DNA of 64,000 nt from Nocardia asiatica NBRC 100129. GTDB taxonomy: Bacteria; Actinomycetota; Actinomycetes; Mycobacteriales; Mycobacteriaceae. Within the stretch, counting starts at the first letter, position 1. Every line of letters starts with the position of its first letter. The stretch spans positions 1-64,000 of the forward strand of contig NZ_BAFS01000129.1 in NCBI RefSeq assembly GCF_000308415.1, in the 5' to 3' direction. Positions 53,610 to 64,000 of this stretch are shown piece after piece. The position numbers were made by a program, and so were the translations under genes. Under the pieces are notes generated by a model. The model searched no databases. It saw only the letters and a list, made by a program, of their open reading frames with translations, and was not told where the DNA came from.

Positions 53610-54248
53610 TCACGGCCGCGGGGTCGCCCCACGCTGGGTGAGCAGCATCCCCATCGTTCCCGCCTCCTGGCCTTGGCCGTGGATCATGGCGCGGGCGATC
53701 TCCTTGACCGGTCCGGAGGCCAGCAGACCGTCGGCGGCCTCGGCCATCGCGATTCCGCCCTGGTGATGCCGGAACATCAACTGCAGGAAAAGCACTTCCG
53801 CGTCGCGGCCGCGGGCCGTTGCCAAGGCGTCCAGCTCCGCGGCGCTCGCCATCCCGGGCATGAGGGAAGCGTGGGCGGTCTGCGCGCCCGCTGCCGGATG
53901 CCGGTGCGATGCGGCGCGCATCCACGCCATCGGATGGGCGGCGCTCGGGGCCGCCTCCGCCAGGCGCAGCCAGCCGAGCATGGTGCCGATCTCCAGGCGC
54001 TGGGTGCGGTCGATCTGCTCGGCCAACCGGGCGATCGCCGGGTCCACCGAGCGATCGAGCCGCTGCACCATGAGCAGCGCTTGCTGGTGGTGGGTGGTCA
54101 TGTCCTGCACGAAGCCGATCTCCACCGCGGTGAGAATCGGTGCGGGGGAGTGGTTCTCCGGGAACACCAGGGGCCGCAGCGCGGCGCCGAGCACGAGCAG
54201 CGCGAAGGCCGCCGAAGCCAGAGCCGCGGTTCGCGTCCAGTGCCGCAT
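53610..54248 (-). CDS. DUF305 exported protein
   Basis: A 212-residue DUF305 protein with a signal/anchor (about residues 6-28). Two repeats of the family motif are seen: FVQDMTTHHQQALLMVQ (His53-His54, Met60) and LQLMFRHHQGGIAMAEAA. The paired His-His and Met residues form a four-helix, ferritin-like bundle thought to bind metal, often copper. It is therefore a candidate extracytoplasmic metal-binding or redox protein. It starts 2 bp after the LVIVD gene stop, so the two are one operon and likely one functional unit. Confidence 0.9.
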   Translation of the reverse strand: MRHWTRTAALASAAFALLVLGAALRPLVFPENHSPAPILTAVEIGFVQDMTTHHQQALLMVQRLDRSVDPAIARLAEQIDRTQRLEIGTMLGWLRLAEAAPSAAHPMAWMRAASHRHPAAGAQTAHASLMPGMASAAELDALATARGRDAEVLFLQLMFRHHQGGIAMAEAADGLLASGPVKEIARAMIHGQGQEAGTMGMLLTQRGATPRP

Positions 54249-54250
54249 CG

Positions 54251-55825
54251 CTACGATCCGACGATCGACTGCTGATCCGCCGGAGGCGAGTACACCTCGT
54301 CGTCCAAGCGCAGCACCATGAATCCGTTGTCCGAGCACGAGACGTAGAGCTGCGAGCCGCGCCATTCCGGCGGCGAGAGACACCAATCGGTGGACACGTC
54401 GCCGAAGGCGAGGCGGCCCGTGCGCGGGGTGGTGGCATCCAGCGGGTCGAACTGTCCCTCCAGCACGGCGCGCAGCGCGGAGGGCGTGGTCATCAGCGGG
54501 ATGCCGATGAGGGAGGCGAGTGCGTGCGGCGAGTTCCACAGACTCAGGTTCTGCCCGGTCCGAGCGGGCGGGTTGTAGTAGGCGATCTCGCGGATGGCGA
54601 AAGGATCGCGGATGTCGAACACCCGGATGCCCGAGGAGATCCACCCGCACGCCAGCGCCGTCGGGTTCACCCTGCGGTCCGCCGCGCAGTAGTGCGATTC
54701 GTAGGCGAAGGCGGAACCGCCCATGGACGAGCCGATATTGCTGTCGAGGTGCTGGGGCAGGTTGATCTCGAGCTTGATCTTGTTGACCACCTCGGGTGCG
54801 GTCTCGTCGGAGATGTCGACGAGTTTGACGCCGCCGGAGCCGCCTTCGTCGACGGTGTAGAGGTAGGGCTTGCCGTCGTAGCTGACCGGGACGCTGTGCT
54901 GGGTGGCCCAGCCGTCCGTCCAGAACACCCGGCCGATGTGGTGCACCTGCGGGTTCGGATCGCGGCGCTGTACCGCGCTGATATCGAGGACGGTGAATCC
55001 GCCCAGCGCGGAGATGTACATCCGGTTGCCGTCGGGGCTGATGCCGAAGCCGTGCGCCTCGATGCCGGTCAGCCCCTGCCACACCACGCGCGGGTGGGCA
55101 GGGTCGGTGAGGTCGACCGCGCTGACGAATCCGGGTGCGATCCCCGACGCCCAGTACGTGTTGCCGTCCGGGGAGAAGCCGCCCTCGTGTGTGGTGATCG
55201 GCAGCGGCATCAGCAGATTCGTTCCGGCGCCCGGATTGAGCAGCCGCGGATGCGCGCAATCGGAGATGTCGTAGACCGACAGGTAGCCCACGCCCTCGCC
55301 GACCGGGACGCCGGTGCCGACCAGCAGTTTGCGCGCGGTGTTGACCTTGAGGCTCTCCCAGGTGCCCGCGAGCATGGCGGGCTCGGTCAGCGTCACCGTC
55401 GGGCGTGGCTGCGCCGGATCGGACACGTCGAGCACCTGCACGCCGCGCCCCTCGCCGAGGAGGTTTCCGGGGAAGAACGAGCCCAGGTAGGCGCAGTGCT
55501 CGAAGCTGGTGGAGGTGATGCCCGCCCCGCGCCCGGCGTAGCCGCCGACGAAGGACATATTGCACCGGTAGCCCTGGGTGCTGCGCCCGCTGTCGCGGTC
55601 GGCGGCGGTGACATCACCCTGCAGACCGTTCTCGGGCGCGGCGCCCGGTCCGCAGTCGGCGCGGGGGACCGAGGTACGCCCGACGTCGAGGAACTCTCGG
55701 ACGACGTCGCGGGTCTCCGATCGCGGATCGGCGGAGGCGCCGGCGGGCAGTAGCACGGCGGTGACAATGCCGATGGTGAGCAGCGCCAGCGGCTTGGCAC
55801 GGCGCAGTCCGGTCACTGGGCGCAT
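54251..55825 (-). CDS. LVIVD-repeat exported beta-propeller-like protein
   Basis: A 524-residue secreted protein. A Sec signal (about residues 8-33, KPLALLTIGIVTAVLLPAGA) is followed by a series of LVIVD-type repeats: GVQVLDVSDPAQPRP, YLSVYDISDCAHPRL, FVSAVDLTDPAHPRV, GFTVLDIS, GVKLVDISDETAPEV and GIRVFDIRDPFAIRE. Each repeat should be a propeller blade. Several cysteines suggest disulfides. Such proteins are cell-surface scaffolds of unknown ligand. ATG 55825 has a GGGGGAC ribosome site; ATG 55858 would add 11 residues without one. It is paired with DUF305 in one operon. Confidence 0.85.
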   Translation of the reverse strand: MRPVTGLRRAKPLALLTIGIVTAVLLPAGASADPRSETRDVVREFLDVGRTSVPRADCGPGAAPENGLQGDVTAADRDSGRSTQGYRCNMSFVGGYAGRGAGITSTSFEHCAYLGSFFPGNLLGEGRGVQVLDVSDPAQPRPTVTLTEPAMLAGTWESLKVNTARKLLVGTGVPVGEGVGYLSVYDISDCAHPRLLNPGAGTNLLMPLPITTHEGGFSPDGNTYWASGIAPGFVSAVDLTDPAHPRVVWQGLTGIEAHGFGISPDGNRMYISALGGFTVLDISAVQRRDPNPQVHHIGRVFWTDGWATQHSVPVSYDGKPYLYTVDEGGSGGVKLVDISDETAPEVVNKIKLEINLPQHLDSNIGSSMGGSAFAYESHYCAADRRVNPTALACGWISSGIRVFDIRDPFAIREIAYYNPPARTGQNLSLWNSPHALASLIGIPLMTTPSALRAVLEGQFDPLDATTPRTGRLAFGDVSTDWCLSPPEWRGSQLYVSCSDNGFMVLRLDDEVYSPPADQQSIVGS

Positions 55826-55981
55826 CGTCGCGTCCCCCAACTTCGTCTTCGACTTCATCTGGTCAGGGTGACTGGGACAGTCGCCGCTGAACTGACTGAA
55901 TAGTAGTAAGCCTCGGTAACTTCGGGGGACGTTTCCTCGAATCCCGCAGGGATTCGCGAACTTTTCCGTTCAGCCGCGGCG

Positions 55982-56902
55982 TCAGCGTGGGCGGACGGAT
56001 TCCGCGTCGTCGGCTGCCGCCAGCAGTTCCTCGCAGACGAGCAGCAAGGTCCGGCGCAGTTCGGCCGCGCGCTGCGCCAGCGCGACCTGGGCGCGGACGT
56101 ACTCCGCGCGCCCAGCGGGCGTCTCGATGCGCACCGGCGCGTAGCCGAACTCGGACAGGTCATAGGGGCTGGCGCGCATGTCGAGTTCGCGTGCGGCGCA
56201 GGCCGACTCGAAACAGTCCAGCAGCAACTCCGACGGGATCAGCGGAACCAGCTTGAAGCCCCACTTGTACAAGTCCATGTTCGCGTGCAGGCAGCCCGGC
56301 TGTTCGCGGCGCAGCTGGTCGGCTCGGGTGAGCGGCTCGGCATTGCGGCCGACAGCCTCCGGCGTGAAGAAGCGGTAGGCGTCGAAATGTGTGCAGCGCA
56401 ACGACATCGAGTCGACCACCGCGTCGGTGCCCGCCCGTCCGAGGCGCAACGGAACCTTTTGGTGCCGGATGTCGTCGGTGCGATACACCATCGCCCATTC
56501 GTGCAGCCCGAAGCAGGACAACTGGGCGGGCCGGGACGCGGTCGCACGCAGCAAACTCGCGACGAACGCGACGGTGTCGCGGCGTTTGGCCAGGTAGGCG
56601 GGATCCGCCGAGTAGATGTCCGCCGCGGGCGGCTCGGCATCCGAACCGGCCGCGGCGACCAGGTGATACCCCCGCGCGCCGTGGTACTCGGCGGCATCCG
56701 CGAGCGCGATGCCGTACCCCGGGTGCCAGCGGCGCAACTGGGCGGGTTTGTGCCCGTAGTAGGTGAACAAGAAGTCGATCACCGGATGCGACGACCCGCG
56801 CGCCCGCCGCTCGAGGTAGGGCCCGACCAACTCGTCCAGCCGGGCCCGGTGGGCGGTGGCACGGGCCCGCCACTGCGCACCGGACAGCACGCGCATGGTC
56901 AT
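55982..56902 (-). CDS. Conserved actinobacterial protein, function uncertain
   Basis: A 306-residue soluble protein of a conserved actinobacterial family, sometimes labelled 3-methyladenine DNA glycosylase without clear motifs for it here (no helix-hairpin-helix). Visible landmarks are PVIDFLFTYYGHKPAQLRRW, LSCFGLHEWAMVYR, LRCTHFDAYRFFTPEA and CLHANMDLYKWGFKL. Many conserved His, Asp and Cys residues suggest an enzyme, possibly metal-dependent. The start ATG 56902 is supported by the conserved N-terminus. It is on the strand of the two CNNM/CBS genes, 40 bp downstream of them. Confidence 0.6.
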   Translation of the reverse strand: MTMRVLSGAQWRARATAHRARLDELVGPYLERRARGSSHPVIDFLFTYYGHKPAQLRRWHPGYGIALADAAEYHGARGYHLVAAAGSDAEPPAADIYSADPAYLAKRRDTVAFVASLLRATASRPAQLSCFGLHEWAMVYRTDDIRHQKVPLRLGRAGTDAVVDSMSLRCTHFDAYRFFTPEAVGRNAEPLTRADQLRREQPGCLHANMDLYKWGFKLVPLIPSELLLDCFESACAARELDMRASPYDLSEFGYAPVRIETPAGRAEYVRAQVALAQRAAELRRTLLLVCEELLAAADDAESVRPR

Positions 56903-56942
56903 CGCGCCCCGACCTGCCCGGCGACGCTCGCTGCTCCGGTCG

Positions 56943-58007
56943 TCATTCGCCCACTCGATGCGTGCCGTCTCGGACGGTGCCGACGAACTCCTCCACCAGA
57001 TCCTCCAAGGCGACGATGCCGGTGGTGTTGCCCCGCTCGTCCACCACCCGGCCCAGATGGCTGTTCGTGCGGCGCAGCCGCGCCAGCGCCTCGTACAGCG
57101 TGGTTCTCATGCCGACCGTGGGCAACGGGCGGATATCGGTGCGCGGAATCGGCGTCCCCGGACCGGCGCTCTCGTCGGCGACCTTGTCGAGCACGTCCTT
57201 GACGTGCAGGTAGCCGACCAGCGAGCCGTCGCCCGCCCGCACCGGGAAGCGGGAGAACCCGGTCTCGGCCACGGCGGATTCGGTGTCGCCGAGCGTGGTC
57301 CCGTTGCCGCGCAGCGGGATCGATCGGGTCGCGTCCAGCGGCACCATGACGTCGGCGACCACCCGGTCGCTGGTGCCGAGAGCCTGCGTGAGCCGGCGGT
57401 GCTCCTCCTCGTCGAGCAGTCCCTCGGAGCGGGACTCGCCGATCATCTCGGCCAGCTCGACCGTCGAGACGGTGGCCTCGAGCTCGTCCTTCGGCTCGAT
57501 CCGCACCAGGCGCAGCGACAGGTTGGCGCACAGGTTGTAGAACGCGATGAGCGGGCGGGCCAGCCGCAGCCACATCAGGTGCGCCGGCACCAGCAGCAGC
57601 GCGCTGCGTTCCGGTCCGGCCAGCGCGATGTTCTTCGGGATCATCTCGCCGAACAGGATGTGCAGGACGACCACGATGGTCAGCGCGATCGCGAACGCCA
57701 CCGGGTGCAGCAGCTGTTCGGGCAGGCCGAGCAACTCGAACGGCCCCTCCAGCAGATGCGCGACGGCGGGCTCGCCGACGCGGCCGAGCAGGATCGAGCA
57801 GATGGTGATGCCCAGCTGCGCGGCGGCGAGCATCATCGAGAGGTTCTCACCCGCGCGGATGACGGTGTTCGCGTTCCGCTTGCCCTGCGCGGCGAGCGCT
57901 TCCAACCGGTCGCGGCGGGCGGAGATGAGCGCGAACTCGGCGGCGACGAAGAAGGCGTTGCCGCCCAGCAACACGACGGTGAGCAGGACGCCGAACAGGT
58001 CACCCAT
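56943..58007 (-). CDS. CNNM/CBS-domain membrane protein (Rv1841c-like)
   Basis: A 354-residue hemolysin-family protein. The N-terminal DUF21/CNNM transmembrane domain (about residues 1-185: LLGGNAFFVAAEFALISARR, LGITICSILLGRVGEPAVAH) is followed by a CBS pair (about 205-330: VMVPLDATRSIPLRGNGTTL, VGYLHVKDVLDKVADESAG). It lacks the C-terminal CorC_HlyC domain seen in its neighbour. CNNM proteins handle magnesium and other divalent cations; the CBS pair likely binds nucleotides. It overlaps the upstream paralogue by 8 bp, implying a heteromeric pair. Order matches Rv1841c-Rv1842c. Confidence 0.9.
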   Translation of the reverse strand: MGDLFGVLLTVVLLGGNAFFVAAEFALISARRDRLEALAAQGKRNANTVIRAGENLSMMLAAAQLGITICSILLGRVGEPAVAHLLEGPFELLGLPEQLLHPVAFAIALTIVVVLHILFGEMIPKNIALAGPERSALLLVPAHLMWLRLARPLIAFYNLCANLSLRLVRIEPKDELEATVSTVELAEMIGESRSEGLLDEEEHRRLTQALGTSDRVVADVMVPLDATRSIPLRGNGTTLGDTESAVAETGFSRFPVRAGDGSLVGYLHVKDVLDKVADESAGPGTPIPRTDIRPLPTVGMRTTLYEALARLRRTNSHLGRVVDERGNTTGIVALEDLVEEFVGTVRDGTHRVGE

Positions 58008-59382
58008 GGCTGTGCTCCTTGGTCGCGAGGGCGTCGGCGTCGACCGGGATCAGCCGGACCCGGTCGATGCGCCGTCCGTCCATCCGCTCCACCCGGGCGA
58101 TCCAGCCGCCCTCGTCGTGGCCGTCGGGCACGGTCCACTGCTGCGAGCGGGGATTCGGCAGTACCACCTCGTCGCCCGTGACCGGGATGCGGCCGAGCCG
58201 GGTGAGCACGAGGCCGCCCAGCGTCTCGTACTCGCCTTCGGGGGCGTCGTACCCGGTCGCCCGGGAGACCTCATCGATGCGCAGCAGGCCCGAGCAGTCC
58301 CAGCCGTCGGAGACGCGGCGCACGTCGCGCTCCTCCTCGTCGTGCTCGTCGCGGACGTCGCCGAGGATCTCCTCGATGATGTCCTCCATGGTGACCAGGC
58401 CCGCGGTGCCGCCGTACTCGTCCACGACGAGGGCGACCTGCATGCCGTCGGCGCGGACGCGCTCGAGCACCTCGTCGCCGTCCAGGCTGGCGGGCACGAT
58501 GGGCACCGGCTGAGCGAGCCGGTGCAGGGGGAACGTCCGGCGCGCGTGCGCGGGGCGGGTGAAGGCCTGCTTGACGTGCACGAAGCCGAGAGTGTTGTCG
58601 AGGTCGCCGTCGATCACCGGGAAACGGGAGTAGCCGGTGCGGCCCGCCGCGTCGATCAGATCGGCGATGGTGTCGTCCTTGTCCAGCGCTTCGATCTTCA
58701 CGCGCGGAGTCATCAGTTCCTCGGCGCTGCGCTCGCCGAATTGCAGTGAGCGATCCATCACCTGGGCGGTGGGCTGGTCCAGCGCGCCGCGCAGCGCGGA
58801 GGTGCGCACCAGGGAGCCGAGTTCCTGCGGCGAGCGGGCCGAGCGCAACTCCTCGGCGGGCTCGACGCCGAGCCTGCGGACCACCCAGTTGGCGGTGCCG
58901 TTGAGAAAGTGGATCATCCACTTGAACACCACCGAGAACGCGATCATCGGTCCGGCCGTCACGCGGGCGGTGGCCAGCGGCTTGGCGATGGCGATGTTCT
59001 TGGGCACCAGCTCGCCGTAGATCATCGACAGTGAGGTGGCCAGGATCAGGGCCAGCGTCAAGGCGACGCCACTGGCAGCGGTCTCGCTCAGCCCGATGCC
59101 GGTGAACACCGGATTCAGCAACCGGGCCAGCACCGGCTCGGCGATGTAACCGGTGACCAGTGTCGTGATGGTGATGCCGAGCTGGGCGCCCGACAGCTGG
59201 AACGACAGGGTGCGATGGGCCTTGCGGACCATTCGGGCGCGAACGTCACCGGTGCGGGCGTGCGCCTCGACGGTGCTGCGTTCCAGAGCGGTGAGGGAGA
59301 ATTCCGCGGCGACGAACAGGGCGGTGCCGACGGTGAGTGCGATGAACCCGATGAGGCTGAGCGCGGTGAGCGCGATGGACAT
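58000..59382 (-). CDS. CNNM/CBS/CorC_HlyC membrane protein (Rv1842c-like)
   Basis: A 460-residue paralogue of the downstream gene with the full architecture: CNNM transmembrane domain (about residues 1-195, FVAAEFSLTALERSTVEAHA and MIYGELVPKNIAIAKPLATA), CBS pair (about 215-345, LMTPRVKIEALDKDDTIADL and LGFVHVKQAF) and a C-terminal CorC_HlyC domain (about 370-455, LLRIDEVSRATGYDAPEGEY). It is probably a divalent-cation exporter or sensor. ATG 59382 has AGGTGG upstream; GTG 59394 is less likely. It follows guaB1 by a 244-bp gap containing the guaB1 terminator. Confidence 0.9.
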   Translation of the reverse strand: MSIALTALSLIGFIALTVGTALFVAAEFSLTALERSTVEAHARTGDVRARMVRKAHRTLSFQLSGAQLGITITTLVTGYIAEPVLARLLNPVFTGIGLSETAASGVALTLALILATSLSMIYGELVPKNIAIAKPLATARVTAGPMIAFSVVFKWMIHFLNGTANWVVRRLGVEPAEELRSARSPQELGSLVRTSALRGALDQPTAQVMDRSLQFGERSAEELMTPRVKIEALDKDDTIADLIDAAGRTGYSRFPVIDGDLDNTLGFVHVKQAFTRPAHARRTFPLHRLAQPVPIVPASLDGDEVLERVRADGMQVALVVDEYGGTAGLVTMEDIIEEILGDVRDEHDEEERDVRRVSDGWDCSGLLRIDEVSRATGYDAPEGEYETLGGLVLTRLGRIPVTGDEVVLPNPRSQQWTVPDGHDEGGWIARVERMDGRRIDRVRLIPVDADALATKEHSHG

Positions 59383-59569
59383 CGTCAGCACCACCTGGGC
59401 GGTGCCGGGAGACAGCCTGTGCGGAATGGGACTACTGCGGGGAGGGGAACGCCGGGATGGTCACCCGGCTCGGTAGAGGAGCCCTCCTGTACGGCGCCCT
59501 CGGACGCGGGTGACAACTGGATCCTTTCGCAAACGAGTCGTGGTGCCGGTGTCCGGCAACCACCATGCT

Positions 59570-59601
59570 ACCGGCCCACGTGCCGAGGGGCGTGGGCCGG
59601 T
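59570..59601 (-). terminator. guaB1 terminator hairpin
   Basis: ACCGGCCCACG (59570-59580) pairs perfectly with CGTGGGCCGGT (59591-59601) over a 10-nt loop, 25 bp beyond the guaB1 stop. No T-tract on the minus strand. Confidence 0.55.
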
Positions 59602-59626
59602 GCCGGTGTGCTTCGCGTGTCGGCGT

Positions 59627-61966
<2,340 letters not shown>

Positions 61967-63565
61967 CTAGTTTGCTAGGCGATTGCTTCGGTTCGAAGGC
62001 TGCTGGGTTCGCACGGCGCGTCGCCGGGTCCGGCCGGGCGTGTCGCCGGAGGCGGGAGCCGCGGCGCGGCCGGAGAACCCGCCTGTCGTGCCCGAATTGC
62101 GAGCGGATGCGCCGTTGCCCGACGCGGCGACGCGCCCTCCGGTGTTGCTCGTGGCGGGTTTCGCGTTGCCTCGGCGACGGGCGGGCGCGGTGGCCGATTC
62201 ACCGGCGCGGCCCGACCCGGTGGCCGACCGGCCTCCGGATTGCTTCGCCGAACCGCCACGGCCACCGGCCGCTGTCGGCTCCCCGCGCCTGCCCGGCTTG
62301 CGTCGCGCGGGCTTCGCGGGGGCCGTGGCCGCGGCGGAGGCGGGCGCGGCTGCCGCCGCGAGCGGAACGCCGGAGGGGCGGCGAGCGCCGGTGATCTCGA
62401 TCAGCCTGCGGTCGCCGGGGCGGACCGCGACGCCGTCGATCTCGACGCCGGCCTTGCGGGCCATCGACTCGACCTCGCGGCGCTCCTCGTCCATCACCAG
62501 GGTGACGACCACGCCGTCCTCGCCCGCCCGGGCGGTGCGCCCGGCCCGGTGCAGGTAGGCCTTCGGCTCCGGCGGCGGGTCGACGTGCACGACCAGGGAG
62601 ATCCCGTCGACGTGGATGCCGCGCGCCGCGACGTCGGTGGTGACCAGCACCGGCACCGATCCGTCGGCGAACGCGGCGAGGGTGCGGGTGCGGTTGTTCT
62701 GCGCCTTGCCGCCGTGCAGCGCACCCGCGGCGATGCCCGCGCCGCGCAGCTGTTTGGCGAGCCGGTCGGCGCCGTGCTTGGTGCGGACGAACATGATGGT
62801 CAACCCGTCGCGGGCGGCGATCTCGGTGGCGACCGCCCGCTTGGCGACCTTGTCGCCGACGTACAGCAGGTGGTGCGACATCGTGGTGACCGACGCCGAA
62901 GGCGGCGCGGTGGAATGCGTGACGGGGTCGCGCAGGTAGCGCTTGACCAGTTTGTCGACCTCGCCGTCCAGCGTGGCGGAGAACAGCAGGCGCTGACCGT
63001 CGCGCGGCGTGCGGTCCAGCAGCTTGGTCACCTGCGGCAGGAAGCCCATGTCGGCCATGTGGTCGGCTTCGTCCAGCGCGGTGATCAGCACGTCCGACAG
63101 GTCGGCGGACCCTTGGGCGATGAGGTCGGCGAGTCGCCCGGGCGTGGCGATGAGCAGGTCGACGCCGCGGGCGAGCCGATCGGCTTGGCGCTTGATCGGC
63201 GCGCCGCCGACCACCGAGGCCACCCGCAAGCCGAGCGCGAGCGCCGGTTCGTCGAGCGCCCGCTCGATCTGCGCGGCCAGCTCGCGGGTCGGCACCAGTA
63301 CGAGGCCGCGCGGGCGGCCGGGCTTGGCCGAGGCGCCCATCAGGCGGGCCAGCATCGGGAGGCCGAAGGCCAGAGTCTTCCCGGAACCGGTCGGCCCGCG
63401 GCCGAGCACGTCCTTGGCGGCGAGGACGTCGGGGGCAGTGGCGGCCTGGATCGGGAACGGCGTCTCGATGCCGTCGCGTCGCAGTGCCTGCACGAGCACG
63501 GCGGGCAGGCCCAGGTCCGCGAAGGTCGCGGTGGGCGCCGCGGCGACGGTGGTCGAGGGGGTCAC
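61967..63565 (-). CDS. DEAD-box RNA helicase with disordered basic tail
   Basis: A 532-residue helicase. All core motifs are visible: Q-motif region, GRGPTGSGKT (Walker A), VPTRELAAQ, ATPGRLADL, DEAD (in ALDEADHMADMGF), FSAT, TTDVAARGIHVDG and HRAGRTARAG. The two RecA domains end near residue 385. The last 150 residues are low-complexity, rich in Arg, Gly, Ser, Ala (TAAGGRGGSAKQSGGR), an RNA-binding tail of the kind that promotes condensates or ribosome assembly. Start is GTG 63565; the 179-bp gap upstream shows nothing else. Confidence 0.93.
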   Translation of the reverse strand: MTPSTTVAAAPTATFADLGLPAVLVQALRRDGIETPFPIQAATAPDVLAAKDVLGRGPTGSGKTLAFGLPMLARLMGASAKPGRPRGLVLVPTRELAAQIERALDEPALALGLRVASVVGGAPIKRQADRLARGVDLLIATPGRLADLIAQGSADLSDVLITALDEADHMADMGFLPQVTKLLDRTPRDGQRLLFSATLDGEVDKLVKRYLRDPVTHSTAPPSASVTTMSHHLLYVGDKVAKRAVATEIAARDGLTIMFVRTKHGADRLAKQLRGAGIAAGALHGGKAQNNRTRTLAAFADGSVPVLVTTDVAARGIHVDGISLVVHVDPPPEPKAYLHRAGRTARAGEDGVVVTLVMDEERREVESMARKAGVEIDGVAVRPGDRRLIEITGARRPSGVPLAAAAAPASAAATAPAKPARRKPGRRGEPTAAGGRGGSAKQSGGRSATGSGRAGESATAPARRRGNAKPATSNTGGRVAASGNGASARNSGTTGGFSGRAAAPASGDTPGRTRRRAVRTQQPSNRSNRLAN

Positions 63566-63744
63566 GAGGTGGGTGTGCCTTTCGTCGCACGGCGCATTCG
63601 GCAGCGAACGCGCTGTTCGGTGGGATGGAGAGCGGTGCGCGATGCGGTCGACCGCGCTGCGGCTCGGGTCGTGACGCGTGCCGCGTGGAACGAGAGGGGC
63701 GGCCGACCGGAGTGGACCGAGTGTCCAGGATACGTGCTCGCGAG

Positions 63745-64000
63745 TCAGCCGTGGAACAGCCGACTCAGCTCCACCAGCCAGGGTACGGCCACCGCCAGTG
63801 TCGGCACCACCAGGATGGCGGCGGAGCCGAGATAGGCGGCCGCGGCGATGCGCACGTCACCGATCCGCTCGCTGAGCCGCTGGATGCGGATGAGGGTGGT
63901 GGGCCCGCCCGCGGCGAGGGCGCCCTGCGGCGCGGTGGATTTCGCGCACGCGACGAGGGCGCGGGCCAGCGGCTTGGGCCCGGTGACCTTGACGGCCGAG
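63745..64000 (-). CDS. Partial gene: probable M56-family membrane peptidase C-terminus
   Basis: The 3' end of a minus-strand gene that runs off the window; 85 codons are visible. It reads PLARALVACAKSTAPQGALA, then AAGGPTTLIRIQRLSERIG and a final hydrophobic helix AAYLGSAAILVVPTLAVAVP before LSRLFHG and the stop at 63745-63747. This fits the C-terminal end of BlaR1-like M56 peptidases (Rv1845c type), which lie near guaB1 in mycobacteria. The HExxH catalytic part would be beyond the window edge, so the call is provisional. Confidence 0.5.
   Translation of the reverse strand, partial: SAVKVTGPKPLARALVACAKSTAPQGALAAGGPTTLIRIQRLSERIGDVRIAAAAYLGSAAILVVPTLAVAVPWLVELSRLFHG

Noticed and set aside
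53200-54438. 412-codon minus-strand frame across the DUF305 start region
   Set aside because: It overlaps the real DUF305 and LVIVD genes in another frame and shows only low-complexity Arg/Pro/Ala sequence.

Overview
The window is high-GC actinobacterial chromosome, most likely from Nocardia or a close Nocardiaceae relative. Pointers are a cutinase-family hydrolase, an AcrA1-type fused reductase, an F420-type LLM oxidoreductase, WhiB, GarA, GuaB1 and a RaaS-type ABC operon. Several genes also follow the order of the Mycobacterium tuberculosis interval Rv1822-Rv1843c (pgsA2, gcvH, garA, Rv1828, Rv1829, Rv1830, gcvB, glcB, Rv1841c, Rv1842c, guaB1). No tRNA, rRNA, CRISPR array, insertion sequence or prophage was seen. 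All names rest on reading the protein sequences; no database search was run.

Layout. 0-5 kb: an IclR regulator divergent from an SDR/DapB-like pair, then a class V aminotransferase-fold protein, a SnoaL-like protein and a small three-helix-bundle protein. 5-18 kb: a second IclR regulator, an expansin-like secreted protein, a TetR/FAD-dehydrogenase operon, a zinc alcohol dehydrogenase, a cutinase, the AcrA1-type fusion, a lipoprotein 5'-nucleotidase, heme oxygenase and a ThrE-type exporter. 18-30 kb: an LLM oxidoreductase, a secreted VWA protein, a TetR-ATPase-permease export operon (RaaS type), an acyl-CoA oxidase-like enzyme, a NERD-like membrane protein, a DUF2252 protein and a ChoD-like GMC oxidoreductase. 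30.5-39.3 kb: the conserved core pgsA2-like, gcvH, garA, MerR (FtsR type), DUF151, MerR, M14 peptidase, glycine riboswitch, gcvP. 39-51 kb: a solute-binding/VWA fusion, WhiB, HNH, DM13, acyl-CoA dehydrogenase/HxlR pair, an SDR-ADH-TetR-ACAD operon and glcB. 51-64 kb: a 33-codon small gene with its own terminator, a membrane protein, a truncated Rpn-like remnant, a hotdog protein, a DUF305/LVIVD pair, two CNNM/CBS membrane proteins, guaB1, a DMT transporter, a DEAD-box helicase and the 3' end of a probable M56 peptidase.

How the genes work together. Glycine cleavage is present as gcvH and gcvP; gcvP sits behind a tandem glycine riboswitch, and GarA, which controls 2-oxoglutarate flux in relatives, lies between them. 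GlcB supplies the glyoxylate bypass. Many other genes look catabolic (acyl-CoA dehydrogenases, SDRs, ADHs, ChoD-like oxidase, FAD dehydrogenase). Two 14-bp sites close to the KstR operator consensus, before the SnoaL-like and LLM genes, suggest that part of this catabolism belongs to a sterol regulon. Clear local operators (inverted or tandem repeats) precede several regulator genes. The least explained elements are the terminator-bounded 33-residue peptide gene downstream of glcB, the expansin-like protein and the DUF305/LVIVD exported pair.
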